Source: Oscillospiraceae bacterium (GTDB lineage Bacteria > Bacillota > Clostridia > Oscillospirales > Acutalibacteraceae). From it: a stretch of DNA of 64,000 nucleotides. The stretch is from positions 62,001 to 126,000 of the forward strand of contig DOQR01000006.1 in NCBI GenBank assembly GCA_003514385.1. The letters run 5' to 3'. The position numbers and the translations under genes were made by a program. The number at the start of each line of letters is the position of its first letter. Position 1 is the first letter of the stretch. Below, piece after piece: positions 7,055 to 15,229 of this stretch. Below the pieces are notes generated by a model that saw only the letters and a list, made by a program, of their open reading frames with translations, made no database searches and was not told the DNA's origin.

Positions 7055-9691
7055 TCAGTCGTTTATCATTGCGTCATAGAGCCTGTCGCAGCAGTGGTCG
7101 TCTCTGTAGAGGAAGAAATCCTTCATGCGCGAGGCATAGGGCTCCTGCGGGACAAAGCCGTTGTTTATATATTCTTCGAGATGGTCGAGCAGGGTGTCGG
7201 CATCCTGCGAGAACGGTCCGAAGCCGTTTTCGAGCGGCAGGTCGAGCTGCCTGTAGTTATGCGACACGCCCGCCAAAAACAGCTCATAGTCCGGCACGAA
7301 ATAGAGCACGGGGCAGTTGAGATAAACGGAATCGAAAACTATCGAAGAATAGTCCGTTATCATCAGTCTGTACTCATCTATATTCGTGTCGAAATTGTCC
7401 GTGCAGACCCTGTCGTTCTTTATATCAAACAGATGGTTGTAGCATTTGAATATCGGATGGTTCTTGAAATCGAGATAGAGATCGTTTTTCTCGAGCATGT
7501 CGTGCAGTCTCTCGGAATTGAGGAACGCCGAGACCTGCTTGAAGAAATCGGACTCCATGAACACCTCGGGCAGCTCCTCGCGCTCGTTGTTGACAAGCGC
7601 GCCGATAAGGTTGCTGCGCCACGATGGCGAGAACACAATTCTATTCTTCTTTTTTCCGCTGGGCTCCATGCTGTCATATCGCGGCATGCAGCTCTTTATC
7701 AGCTCGCGCTCCGCAAAGCCGTAGTTCTTCTGGAAGTTCTCTATCTCGAAGCCGCTCGACACGACGACTCTGTCTATCGAGCAGTGTTCCTTGTCGTAGA
7801 GGCTTCTGAGTGACGCATGGAGTATGCCGTGCTGGAGGTAGACCAGCTCGAATTTTACAAGGTCGGCATACCAGCGGGTCGGACCCGCCCCGAAAGGCGA
7901 GACATTTGAGAGATTCGAGAACGATGTGATTATCTTGTCGCAGTTGAAATACAGCTGCTTATGAAGCTTCGAATGGAACATCACAACGTTCTTTTTCTCC
8001 TCGGGAGTGAAGCGCTCGTCGAGCTTGTCGCGGTCGCAGTCGTTGAGAATATAATAGCGCTTAACGCCGTCTTTTTTGGAGAAATCGTGCTTGAACTGAT
8101 CGTATGCGTTGTCAAACACGCCGTAACGGTCAAGATAGAGCCATATGGGGCCGCTCCCTTTAAAAGTCAGCGCAAGCAGGCGGTTATACACTATCCTCGG
8201 GTTCTTGAAGCCGAAGTAGAGCATATTGTAAAACGCCACGAGCAGTTTATAAAACGCATTGTTGAGAGCCGGAGACGAAGAGATAGTGAACACTCCGTTT
8301 TTCTCCTTATAGCGTCTGCCGTCTCTGAAGAATATTTTCTGTCCCTTGTCTTGAGTCAGCGGAACATGGGGGCCGAAATAATAAGAGAGCTTGTAAGTAT
8401 TGCCGCAGGTCTCAACCTCGAGCTCGAACCTCTTTGTCTTTGTGACATCGATATCAAAGCGTATGCGCCAGAATGTGGCAGTCTTTATACCCGCGCGGTA
8501 ATATTCATAGTTCGAGTGAGTCAGTTCAATCTCCTCGCGCGCGCCGTCTTTTATTATAAACACGCGCGGCTTTTCGACATAGTCAAATATGACGCACTTC
8601 AAAAATGCGTCCACGTGCAGAGTTTCGCCGAACACTTTGAACGAGTTGACGACTATCGGCACCTTGTCGGCACTGTAAACCTCCTCGCCGTCGTAGAGCA
8701 CGCGCAGATTCTTTTTGTCCGCTGCGACACTCATCTTGTCGCAGCCCTTTATCCTGAGCAGAAAATGCTTGTGATAAAGATCCATATACGGGTGGTTGAG
8801 AATGACGCTGTCGTCGACTCTGTCAAGCAGGGCATTTATCCTGCCGACTGCTCTGTCGAACTCATCTTTCGGATAGCTGTAGGGCAGCAGGATATCCTGC
8901 GTGCTCTTCCAGTTTATATCATTGATATAGAGCGACTGGAGATAAGACGGCACATGACCCTCGTATCTGCCGAACATCTCTTCCCACATAGCCATGGTGT
9001 TTTCAAATATATAATAGGCATAGCCTTTTTTGCCCGTTGTGCTGCCGGGGCGGCGCAGATAGAGATACTCCGGGCGGCTGCAGAAGCCGATTTTGAGCTT
9101 ATCGCTGAGAACATCGAAGCAGTATTTCTGATCCTCATGGAATGCGAGCGAGGTATCGAAAAGAACATTCTTCCCCTCGCCGAGGTTTTTGACGCAGATG
9201 TTCATCGTCGTCTGCGTTATATAGCAATATTCGGGATCCTCGAGGTCATAGACCCCTGTTCTTTTGAGGAGCTTGTATCTGTAGTGCAGGGCGAACTTCT
9301 GCTCGCCGTAATACGGAACTATCTTGTAGGTCACAAGATCGATCTCGTCAAAATGCCTGTCGAAGAAATCGGCAACCGTTTTGAGCGTATTGTCGGTGAG
9401 AGTATCGTCGGAGTCAAGATAGGTTATATACTGACCCTGCGAGTGCTCGATACCGAAATTTCTCGTCGCCGAAACGCCGCCGTTTTCGAGCGAGAACACC
9501 TTGAAGATATCATATTTTTCGGCATATTCCTTGCATATGCCGAGACTGCCGTCCTTTGAGCCGTCGTCTATCAGCAGAACTTCGAGTTCGTCCTTGCTTA
9601 TGGTCTGCCGCAGAAGGCTGTCAAGGCACGAAGCGAGATAGTCCTCGCAGTTATAGACGGGGACGATGACGGACATTCTGTACTTAAACAT
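7055..9691 (-). CDS. Fusion of GT2 glycosyltransferase and CDP-glycerol glycerophosphotransferase
   Basis: An 878-residue two-domain envelope enzyme. Residues about 6-230 are a family 2 glycosyltransferase: MSVIVPVYN, LIDDGSKDGS, NGGVSATRNFG and the metal-binding YLDSDDT. After a beta-rich middle part, residues about 490-865 match the TagB/TagF family: GPIWLYLDRYGVFDNAYDQFKH, LQHGILHASLRS, RIVFSPSWRSNL and IDEYRLMITDYSSIVFDSVYLN. The second domain normally transfers glycerol phosphate from CDP-glycerol; the first adds a sugar. Together they suggest a teichoic-acid-like or capsular polymer. No membrane segment is visible, so it is probably cytosolic and membrane-associated. truB follows it. 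Confidence 0.88.
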   Translation of the reverse strand: MFKYRMSVIVPVYNCEDYLASCLDSLLRQTISKDELEVLLIDDGSKDGSLGICKEYAEKYDIFKVFSLENGGVSATRNFGIEHSQGQYITYLDSDDTLTDNTLKTVADFFDRHFDEIDLVTYKIVPYYGEQKFALHYRYKLLKRTGVYDLEDPEYCYITQTTMNICVKNLGEGKNVLFDTSLAFHEDQKYCFDVLSDKLKIGFCSRPEYLYLRRPGSTTGKKGYAYYIFENTMAMWEEMFGRYEGHVPSYLQSLYINDINWKSTQDILLPYSYPKDEFDRAVGRINALLDRVDDSVILNHPYMDLYHKHFLLRIKGCDKMSVAADKKNLRVLYDGEEVYSADKVPIVVNSFKVFGETLHVDAFLKCVIFDYVEKPRVFIIKDGAREEIELTHSNYEYYRAGIKTATFWRIRFDIDVTKTKRFELEVETCGNTYKLSYYFGPHVPLTQDKGQKIFFRDGRRYKEKNGVFTISSSPALNNAFYKLLVAFYNMLYFGFKNPRIVYNRLLALTFKGSGPIWLYLDRYGVFDNAYDQFKHDFSKKDGVKRYYILNDCDRDKLDERFTPEEKKNVVMFHSKLHKQLYFNCDKIITSFSNLSNVSPFGAGPTRWYADLVKFELVYLQHGILHASLRSLYDKEHCSIDRVVVSSGFEIENFQKNYGFAERELIKSCMPRYDSMEPSGKKKNRIVFSPSWRSNLIGALVNNEREELPEVFMESDFFKQVSAFLNSERLHDMLEKNDLYLDFKNHPIFKCYNHLFDIKNDRVCTDNFDTNIDEYRLMITDYSSIVFDSVYLNCPVLYFVPDYELFLAGVSHNYRQLDLPLENGFGPFSQDADTLLDHLEEYINNGFVPQEPYASRMKDFFLYRDDHCCDRLYDAMIND

Positions 9692-9757
9692 CTTATACTC
9701 CTCACATCAGAATATACAAAAATTACCTGTATATTTTATCACATTTCGCGATCTCTT

Positions 9758-11443
9758 TCAACCGTTTGAATCGAGCCATGCGTTTGCCGTCCGTGCGACG
9801 CCGTTCAATGCGTGCTCGCCGAACGGATCGTCTATGCCAGCGGCGGCGCAGAGCTCCTTGAAGCTCTTCTTCCCGCCGAAGGATACAAAACGCAGATATC
9901 TCTGCCACGCGTCTTTATAATCCTTCTGACTCAGCGACCAGAATTCGAGCGCCGCAGTCTGCGCGAGGCAGTAGTCGATATAATAGAACGGATAGAGATA
10001 GATGTGCAGCTGTCTCTGCCAACCGCGTCCGTTTGAATAGAAATCGACATCGCCGAAGTCCATATACGGGCGGTACTTTCGCTCGAGTGCGAGCCACTTT
10101 TCGTTTCTCTCTGCGGGAGTCAGCTCCGGCGAGTCATAGACAATGTGCTGGAACTCGTCAACCATCGTGCCGTAGGGCAAAAAGACCAGTGCGCTTTCAA
10201 GATGGACAAAGCGCGAGCGCACGGCATCCGAGCCGTAAAACAGCTCGTGCCATGGCCACGCAAAGAACTCCATGGACATCGAATGGACTTCGCACGACTC
10301 CATAGTCGGGCTTATCTGATCGCAAAGCTCCATTTTGTCTCTGACGCTGTAATAGGCGAACGCGTGACCTGCCTCGTGGGTGAGCACATCGACATCGCCC
10401 GAAGTGCCGTTGAAATTCGAGAAGATGAACGGCGACTTGTATTCGAGTATCTCCGTGCAGTAGCCGCCCGCAGCCTTGCCCTTTGCGCTCAGGACGTCCA
10501 TGAGGGCGTTGTCATACATAAAGTTTATGAACTCCCCCGTCTCGGGGCTCATCTGCTCATACATTTTCTTTCCAGCGGCGAGGATATCCTCGGACGAGCC
10601 GTCGGGCTTCGGGTTGCCCTCTTTAAACGCAAACGGGTCGTCGTATATTTTCATGTCGTCTATGCCGATGCGCTTTTTCTGCATATCCTTGAGTCGGCAG
10701 ACGACCGGCACTATGTCGCGCACGATGCGCGAGCGGAAAGCCGAAACATCCTTTGCGTCATAGCAGTTGCGCGTCTGGCGGCAATACGCAAGCTCGGTGA
10801 AGGTGTTGAAGCCGAGTTTTTTTGCAATGCGGGTGCGACATTTTACAAGGCTGTCAAAAATTCTGTCGAGCTCGTCGCCATGAGCCATATAGAACCCGCT
10901 CTCCGCCTCGTATGCCGCGCGGCGGGTGTCGCGTTTGGCATTCTCTTTATATGCGCCGAGCTGAGAGAGACTCAGCTTTTCGCCGTTGAAATCTATCTGC
11001 GCCGAAGCTATCAGCTTCTGATATTCGCTCGAAAGCTTGTTTTCCTCCTGTAAATCGGGGATTATCTCGGGCGAGAAGCACTTGCGCGAAAGCTCCGCGT
11101 TGACGAACATCAACTTGCCGTATTTCTCTTCAAGCTGTGCGCGAAGCGGGCTTCCGAGCATCGCCTCGGTGAACTTCTGCTCGCTCTGCTCAATAAGCGG
11201 GGCGTTCTCGTCGTTGAAGTCGTTCTCTTTCTCATAGAACTCATCGAGGGTGTTGACGGTGTGGCGGATATAGGCTATCGTGCTCATCGTCTGAACATGG
11301 GAGATTATTTTTTCACGCTCCGCAAAAGCTTTCTCCGCCTCTTCGATAGTCTTTGCCGCGCTGAGGCGTTCCGCCGCCGCATCGAGCGCTTCGGTCGCCG
11401 CCTTGACATCTATTCTCTCATATGGCATATCACAGAATTTCAT
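9758..11443 (-). CDS. pepF: M3-family oligoendopeptidase (PepF-like)
   Basis: A 561-residue zinc metallopeptidase of family M3. The signature VDVLTHEAGHAFAYY (HExxH near residue 355) supplies two zinc ligands and the catalytic glutamate; PTMESCEVHSMSMEFFAW, about 25 residues later, provides the third ligand glutamate. The helical N-terminal part and the closing GRGWQRQLHIYLYPFYYIDYCLAQ block are typical of PepF-type oligoendopeptidases. These cytosolic enzymes cut short peptides. There is no signal peptide. The start at 11443 gives normal family length. It is downstream of a strong minus-strand promoter at 11613-11641. Confidence 0.92.
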   Translation of the reverse strand: MKFCDMPYERIDVKAATEALDAAAERLSAAKTIEEAEKAFAEREKIISHVQTMSTIAYIRHTVNTLDEFYEKENDFNDENAPLIEQSEQKFTEAMLGSPLRAQLEEKYGKLMFVNAELSRKCFSPEIIPDLQEENKLSSEYQKLIASAQIDFNGEKLSLSQLGAYKENAKRDTRRAAYEAESGFYMAHGDELDRIFDSLVKCRTRIAKKLGFNTFTELAYCRQTRNCYDAKDVSAFRSRIVRDIVPVVCRLKDMQKKRIGIDDMKIYDDPFAFKEGNPKPDGSSEDILAAGKKMYEQMSPETGEFINFMYDNALMDVLSAKGKAAGGYCTEILEYKSPFIFSNFNGTSGDVDVLTHEAGHAFAYYSVRDKMELCDQISPTMESCEVHSMSMEFFAWPWHELFYGSDAVRSRFVHLESALVFLPYGTMVDEFQHIVYDSPELTPAERNEKWLALERKYRPYMDFGDVDFYSNGRGWQRQLHIYLYPFYYIDYCLAQTAALEFWSLSQKDYKDAWQRYLRFVSFGGKKSFKELCAAAGIDDPFGEHALNGVARTANAWLDSNG

Positions 11444-11462
11444 ATCAATTCCTCCGTTGGGG

Positions 11463-11578
11463 TTATTTGACGCTTATCTCATAGAAAACGACCGTGTTGG
11501 GGTCGGTTGCGTTTTTGAGCACGAGTTCACCGCAGCCGCGGCAAAGCGCATGACCCATCTGAATATAATACTGCGCAT
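11463..11578 (-). pseudogene. Possible small C-x2-C protein, apparently frameshifted at its start
   Basis: An ATG at 11578 follows a good GGAGGG site and a consensus promoter, but its frame gives only an unnatural 35-residue peptide. The neighbouring frame reads AQYYIQMGHALCRGCGEL, then VLKNATDPNTVVFYEISVK before a TAA at 11463-11465, which looks like real protein with a C-x2-C knuckle. Inserting one G after the ATG would join the start to that frame and give a 38-residue product. It is therefore either a slightly broken gene, a sequencing error or a chance frame. It would be the first gene of the pepF transcript. Confidence 0.35.
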
Positions 11579-11612
11579 ATTGACCCTCCGATATATAATT
11601 TCCTACATATGG

Positions 11613-11641
11613 ATTATATAGTCCGTGACGCTTTGTGTCAA
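11613..11641 (-). promoter_or_regulatory. Consensus promoter upstream of pepF
   Basis: On the minus strand TTGACA (complement of 11636-11641), a 17-base spacer and TATAAT (complement of 11613-11618) form a perfect sigma-A promoter, about 35 bases before the GGAGGG/ATG at 11578. Confidence 0.88.
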
Positions 11642-11709
11642 TCCCGCGATTGATTTATACCCCCGCGCATGATATTATATACTAAACAAAAATAAAAACA
11701 GGTGATACT

Positions 11710-12804
11710 ATGTTCAAGCCGGAAAAATATACTCCCCCGAAATTCGACCGCGAGCCGTTTATATCATTCCCCGATGTGACGACCGAAAAGGCGGGGGACG
11801 GCTACATCCCGGAGAATTTCTACGCGACTACGATATATCCAGAATATTTCAAGATAAGCGGCGAGTGGAAGATGCTCACGGGCAGCCGCATGGACTGCTC
11901 CGTCGTGATAAAAGACGGCATGCCCTACGCCGTCGAGATGAGGAATATAAAAAAGGGCGATGAAGTAGTCGTCAACCGCACTGACGACGGCAGGGACGGC
12001 ATCTTCGTTCACGCGGACGGTTTCTCCGCCCCGGAGAACAGCGTCGATCAGGCGTTCGCGTTCAGGATGGGACAGAGCCGCGAAACTTCGTATTCCCGCG
12101 ACTACGACCGCCTCTATGATATCCTGCGCCACGACCGAGACCACGGCAAGATAGTCTGGGTGCTGGGTCCCGCCTGCGTGTTCGACCACGACTCCCGCGC
12201 CGCCATGGAGTCGCTCATCAACAACGGCTACTGCGACGCGCTCTTTGCGGGCAACGCTCTCGCGACGCACGACCTCGAGGGCGATCTGTTCCACACCGGG
12301 CTCGGGCAGGACATATACACAAAGCACAATGTCCCGAACGGACACTACCATCACCTGCACACGATAAATCTTGTCCGCAAAGCGGGCGGAATAAAGAACT
12401 ATGTCGAGCAGAACAATGTCCGCACGGGCATCATGCAGGCGCTCGTCAGGAACAATATCCCCTATGTGCTCGCGGGCTCCATCCGCGACGACGGTCCTCT
12501 GCCCGATGTTATACCGAATGTATACGACGCGCAGGACGCCATGCGCAAGCACACGAGCGAGGCGACGACGGTAATAGCCCTCGCCACTCAGTTGCACACG
12601 ATAGCGACGGGCAACATGACCCCGTCATATCAGGTGGTGGACGGCGTTGTCAGACCCGTATATTTCTATGTTGTCGATGTGTCGGAGTTCGCCGTTAACA
12701 AGCTCAAGGACAGAGGAAGCCTGAGCATCACGGGCGTTGTGACGAACATCCAGGACTTCATCGTCAACGCCGAGCGCAATCTTATTGGCAGGGGCGGGAA
12801 ATAA
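11710..12804 (+). CDS. LOR/SDH-domain protein, archaeal-type ornithine cyclodeaminase-like
   Basis: A 364-residue protein of the TIGR00300 type, named after the region shared with plant lysine-ketoglutarate reductase/saccharopine dehydrogenase and including archaeal ornithine cyclodeaminases. The central part has VWVLGPACVFDHDSR, FAGNALATHDLEGDLFHTGLG, HYHHLHTINLVRKAGGIKNYV and IPYVLAGSIRDDGPLPDV, the NAD-site and substrate-site blocks of that family. The likely role is amino acid metabolism, but the substrate is inferred. Its last 61 bases, which encode NIQDFIVNAERNLIGRGGK and the stop, are duplicated at 14502-14562. The gene is intact and GC-rich, unlike the sequence after it. Confidence 0.8.
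   Translation: MFKPEKYTPPKFDREPFISFPDVTTEKAGDGYIPENFYATTIYPEYFKISGEWKMLTGSRMDCSVVIKDGMPYAVEMRNIKKGDEVVVNRTDDGRDGIFVHADGFSAPENSVDQAFAFRMGQSRETSYSRDYDRLYDILRHDRDHGKIVWVLGPACVFDHDSRAAMESLINNGYCDALFAGNALATHDLEGDLFHTGLGQDIYTKHNVPNGHYHHLHTINLVRKAGGIKNYVEQNNVRTGIMQALVRNNIPYVLAGSIRDDGPLPDVIPNVYDAQDAMRKHTSEATTVIALATQLHTIATGNMTPSYQVVDGVVRPVYFYVVDVSEFAVNKLKDRGSLSITGVVTNIQDFIVNAERNLIGRGGK
12744..12804 (+). repeat. 61-bp direct repeat, left copy (3' end of the LOR/SDH gene)
   Basis: The segment from GAACATCCAGG to the stop TAA recurs at 14502-14562 in the same orientation with three mismatches in 61 bases. The left copy is inside the intact gene. Confidence 0.95.
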
Positions 12805-12844
12805 AATAGGAAAACAGCAAAGCAGGATTGGATGGTGAAAAAAG

Positions 12845-13414
12845 ATGAAGCGTTTATCACTTTTTTCGATAGTTTCATTATTTATAATTTTCTTTGTTAT
12901 GCTTATCTCAATATCATTGATAGGTTCCGGTACAACAGTCACTTCATATGAGGGGTTTGCGCTGGACTCAAACGAGAATTTATATTTGGGCGAGTACGGC
13001 AAAATCAATGTATACAAAGAAGGTTCTTTGCTATATTCCGTTGACGCGCACACATCAAGAGCCTATGCTTTCACTATTCAAAATGATGAAATTTTGATAT
13101 CAACTGCCGAGACCGTTTATATCACGGATCTAAGCGGAAATGTTATCAACAGCTATAAAGATACGGATACCTCGCTGTTCAATGAACTCAAAAGTAACAA
13201 GGACTCTTTCTCATTGAACGGCAGCACCTACAAAATGCAAAAAAACTTTGGCAGAAGCAGAATAGTAAAAGACGACGGCAAAGTGATATATCAAATGCCG
13301 CTTCTTGATTACATAGTTAAAATAGGAATTCTGATTTCAATGTTGTGGCTGGCGGTACTTGCAATATATTTGGTTATCAGTTTTCGCAAAAAGTCCGAAA
13401 ATAACAAATCATAA
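12845..13414 (+). CDS. Membrane protein of unknown family
   Basis: This 189-residue protein has a hydrophobic segment at residues 6-28 and a second at about 156-180, with a polar, probably extracellular stretch between them. The middle contains strand-like repeats (LDSNENLYLGEYGKINVYKEG, then TAETVYITDLSGNVINSY) reminiscent of a few propeller blades. The codons are AT-rich, unlike the gene upstream. It begins 40 bases after the left 61-bp repeat and is followed closely by another membrane protein, probably in one transcript. I do not recognise the family. Confidence 0.65.
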   Translation: MKRLSLFSIVSLFIIFFVMLISISLIGSGTTVTSYEGFALDSNENLYLGEYGKINVYKEGSLLYSVDAHTSRAYAFTIQNDEILISTAETVYITDLSGNVINSYKDTDTSLFNELKSNKDSFSLNGSTYKMQKNFGRSRIVKDDGKVIYQMPLLDYIVKIGILISMLWLAVLAIYLVISFRKKSENNKS

Positions 13415-13430
13415 AAAGGATGATTGACTT

Positions 13431-13760
13431 TTGCTCAAGAAAAAAATTGCCGAACTTTTTGAAAAAATCAAAAAAACAAAAACATCTACTAAAATTATGA
13501 TACTGCTTCCTGTCATATCGATGCTTATATCTACTACGGCACCCTTTATTCCGGGACTTCTGGAAAACAGGATAGCATTTGATGCAGTGTCGTTGTTTGC
13601 TTTATCTTTGATAGTTTTATTTATGATTTTGTTAAGTATAAAAGTTAAAAAGCAGCCATGGCACGGTATACTGTGTTTTTTCACAATATGTATCGGCGTT
13701 TTGTTCTATATAATATTTATAGGGTACACATCACTTTGGGATAACAGCACTCTTTCATAA
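13431..13760 (+). CDS. Small three-segment membrane protein of unknown family
   Basis: A 109-residue protein starting at TTG 13431 with AAGGA ten bases upstream. A lysine-rich amphipathic start (LKKKIAELFEKIKKTKTSTK) leads into hydrophobic segments at about residues 22-42, 51-68 and 78-98. It follows the 12845 gene with a 16-base gap and shares its AT-rich composition, so the two may be coupled. Nothing identifies a function. Confidence 0.6.
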   Translation: MLKKKIAELFEKIKKTKTSTKIMILLPVISMLISTTAPFIPGLLENRIAFDAVSLFALSLIVLFMILLSIKVKKQPWHGILCFFTICIGVLFYIIFIGYTSLWDNSTLS

Positions 13761-13806
13761 TGAATATTTAAAATTAGGTGTATGCAAAAACATTTGGAGT
13801 AAAAAA

Positions 13807-14166
13807 ATGATGACGGATTATAAAGAATTGTATCTTTTATATTGTGCAAATTTATGTGCAGATTCAAATGATTACACTACAAAAGAAGGTGTTAAGCGGC
13901 ATAATGCCGCAATGAAGCAACTGAGTAAATTGTTTCATCAAATCGAAGATGAGCCGGACAAATCATTTTTGTTAGAATTATTAGCGACGGGAAATGACCA
14001 AACCAAAGCTCTTGTCGCGGCGCACTGTTTAGGATTCGGCGTATATGTTTCAGAAGCCAAAAAAGTTTTGTCATCATTAGCAAAAAATAAGACTAACCCC
14101 ATTTTAGCTTTTGAAGCGCAGACAACATTAGATGTTTGGAAACGGCAAGGCTATTTAAAGTTTTAA
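13807..14166 (+). CDS. DUF2019-like protein (putative immunity-type)
   Basis: A 119-residue soluble helical protein. The second half, LLATGNDQTKALVAAHCLG, YVSEAKKVLSSLA and PILAFEAQTTLDVWKRQGYLKF, fits the short HEAT-like DUF2019 family, in which an AAxHLL helix is followed by xxAExVLxxL and GFEAExxLxxW. Such proteins often sit among polymorphic-toxin immunity genes; that link is an inference here, since no toxin gene is visible. GGAG lies about seven bases before the ATG. The gene is AT-rich and part of the repeat-flanked cassette. Confidence 0.6.
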   Translation: MMTDYKELYLLYCANLCADSNDYTTKEGVKRHNAAMKQLSKLFHQIEDEPDKSFLLELLATGNDQTKALVAAHCLGFGVYVSEAKKVLSSLAKNKTNPILAFEAQTTLDVWKRQGYLKF

Positions 14167-14397
14167 TACAATGTACCGGCAAACATCACCTAATGTCGAT
14201 TCAGAGTCATTTGGTGCAGGACTCGTATCTATGATAAAACCTGCACAGCGAGATGAGATAGATTGTGAAAACAGCAATAAAACATATTTGTAACGCGGGT
14301 CTTTTCTATACACGTCTGAAAAAATAATTTGCATAAAAATGTTTTCGTTCAATGTCGCCGTAATAAGTTAAAAAATTTTTTAAAACGGGAGGATAAT

Positions 14398-14562
14398 ATG
14401 GAACTGATTGATGTATTGAATGCGGTTTGTGTAATCAACAAAGATAACGGCAGAAAATTTATGGAAACGGAAAGGATCGATGCCATAACTTCGCTTCTGT
14501 GGAACATCCAGGACTTCATCGTCAACGCCGAGCGCAATCTTATCGGCAGGGATGGGAAATAA
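14398..14562 (+). CDS. Chimeric 54-residue ORF ending in the duplicated LOR/SDH tail
   Basis: GGGAGG stands five bases before ATG 14398. The first 35 residues (MELIDVLNAVCVINKDNG and on) are unrelated to the LOR/SDH protein; the last 19 are NIQDFIVNAERNLIGRDGK, the duplicated tail, read in the same frame to the same stop codon. The gene therefore looks like the 5' end of an AT-rich gene joined to a foreign 3' end. Whether a stable product is made is unknown. A 231-base stretch before it (14167-14397) shows no gene. Confidence 0.45.
   Translation: MELIDVLNAVCVINKDNGRKFMETERIDAITSLLWNIQDFIVNAERNLIGRDGK
14502..14562 (+). repeat. 61-bp direct repeat, right copy
   Basis: It repeats bases 12744-12804 with three mismatches, bounding a 1.7-kb AT-rich segment that holds three small genes. 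Confidence 0.95.
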
Positions 14563-14642
14563 GCGAAGCGAGTGGAAAAAGCACTAAAAAATAGGCAGAG
14601 TAAGTATATTCAAAAAGTTTTTTAACAAAGGAGAATGTCGAA

Positions 14643-15113
14643 ATGGATAATCAAAAAAATCTTATAAGATTTTTTCCTTTTGCGTTGACTCGAATTGAAA
14701 GACTGAGAGATTATCTGAACAAAATGTATGAATCCGGATATCAGATAGTTAAAATAAAATTCGGATGCATACTGATTTTTCAAAAAGCAGCTGCCAAAGA
14801 AGGCTTTAAGTATTTTATACTTACAAGACATTTCTACAGCAAGGCTCGAGTAAAAAAATGGGACGATGTAGATCTGTTGGAAAATATAAGTCCGCAATTT
14901 CATAAAGGCAACGGCGAGCAATTTCATGTGTATGTATGGCTGTCAAGTGCCATGTATTATATTTATCTAACCCGTCATATCCCCGAAGCGGACTACGAAA
15001 AAATAATTGCATACAGAAAAAAGCATCTTTTCAAAGTGAATGCAATGAAGATAGGCTTTTGGTTGCTTCTGATTGCACTGCTTATATATAATATTTATAT
15101 CTGCTGTGTGTAA
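14643..15113 (+). CDS. DUF2812-like protein with C-terminal membrane segment
   Basis: A 156-residue protein whose start, LIRFFPFALTRIERLRDYLN and KMYESGYQIVKIKFGCILIFQKA, resembles the DUF2812 module (a short FFPF... block, then an amphipathic helix and two strands). A hydrophobic segment at about residues 134-154 closes the protein. DUF2812 proteins are often paired with PadR-like regulators, but none is adjacent. The gene is AT-rich and preceded by AAAGGAG. The family call is moderate. Confidence 0.55.
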   Translation: MDNQKNLIRFFPFALTRIERLRDYLNKMYESGYQIVKIKFGCILIFQKAAAKEGFKYFILTRHFYSKARVKKWDDVDLLENISPQFHKGNGEQFHVYVWLSSAMYYIYLTRHIPEADYEKIIAYRKKHLFKVNAMKIGFWLLLIALLIYNIYICCV

Positions 15114-15119
15114 TTAAAA

Positions 15120-15209
15120 GTGTTTGGGACTTTAATATGCGGAGCGATAGCCCTCTGCGGTTTAGTCGTTAGTCTTATCAAGTATTCTGTTATTTGCTTT
15201 TCAAAATAA
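15120..15209 (+). CDS. Possible 29-residue hydrophobic peptide
   Basis: A GTG at 15120 opens a short frame reading VFGTLICGAIALCGLVVSL followed by a short polar end and TAA at 15207-15209. It is a single membrane-like helix lying between two membrane-protein genes. No ribosome site is evident, so it may be the remnant end of a lost gene. Confidence 0.2.
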   Translation: MFGTLICGAIALCGLVVSLIKYSVICFSK

Positions 15210-15229
15210 AGTACAAAGAGGAGAAATAT

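Noticed and set aside
14155..14352. A 65-codon minus-strand frame in the island
   Set aside because: No ribosome site and no family resemblance; it lies in AT-rich intergenic sequence where chance frames are common.
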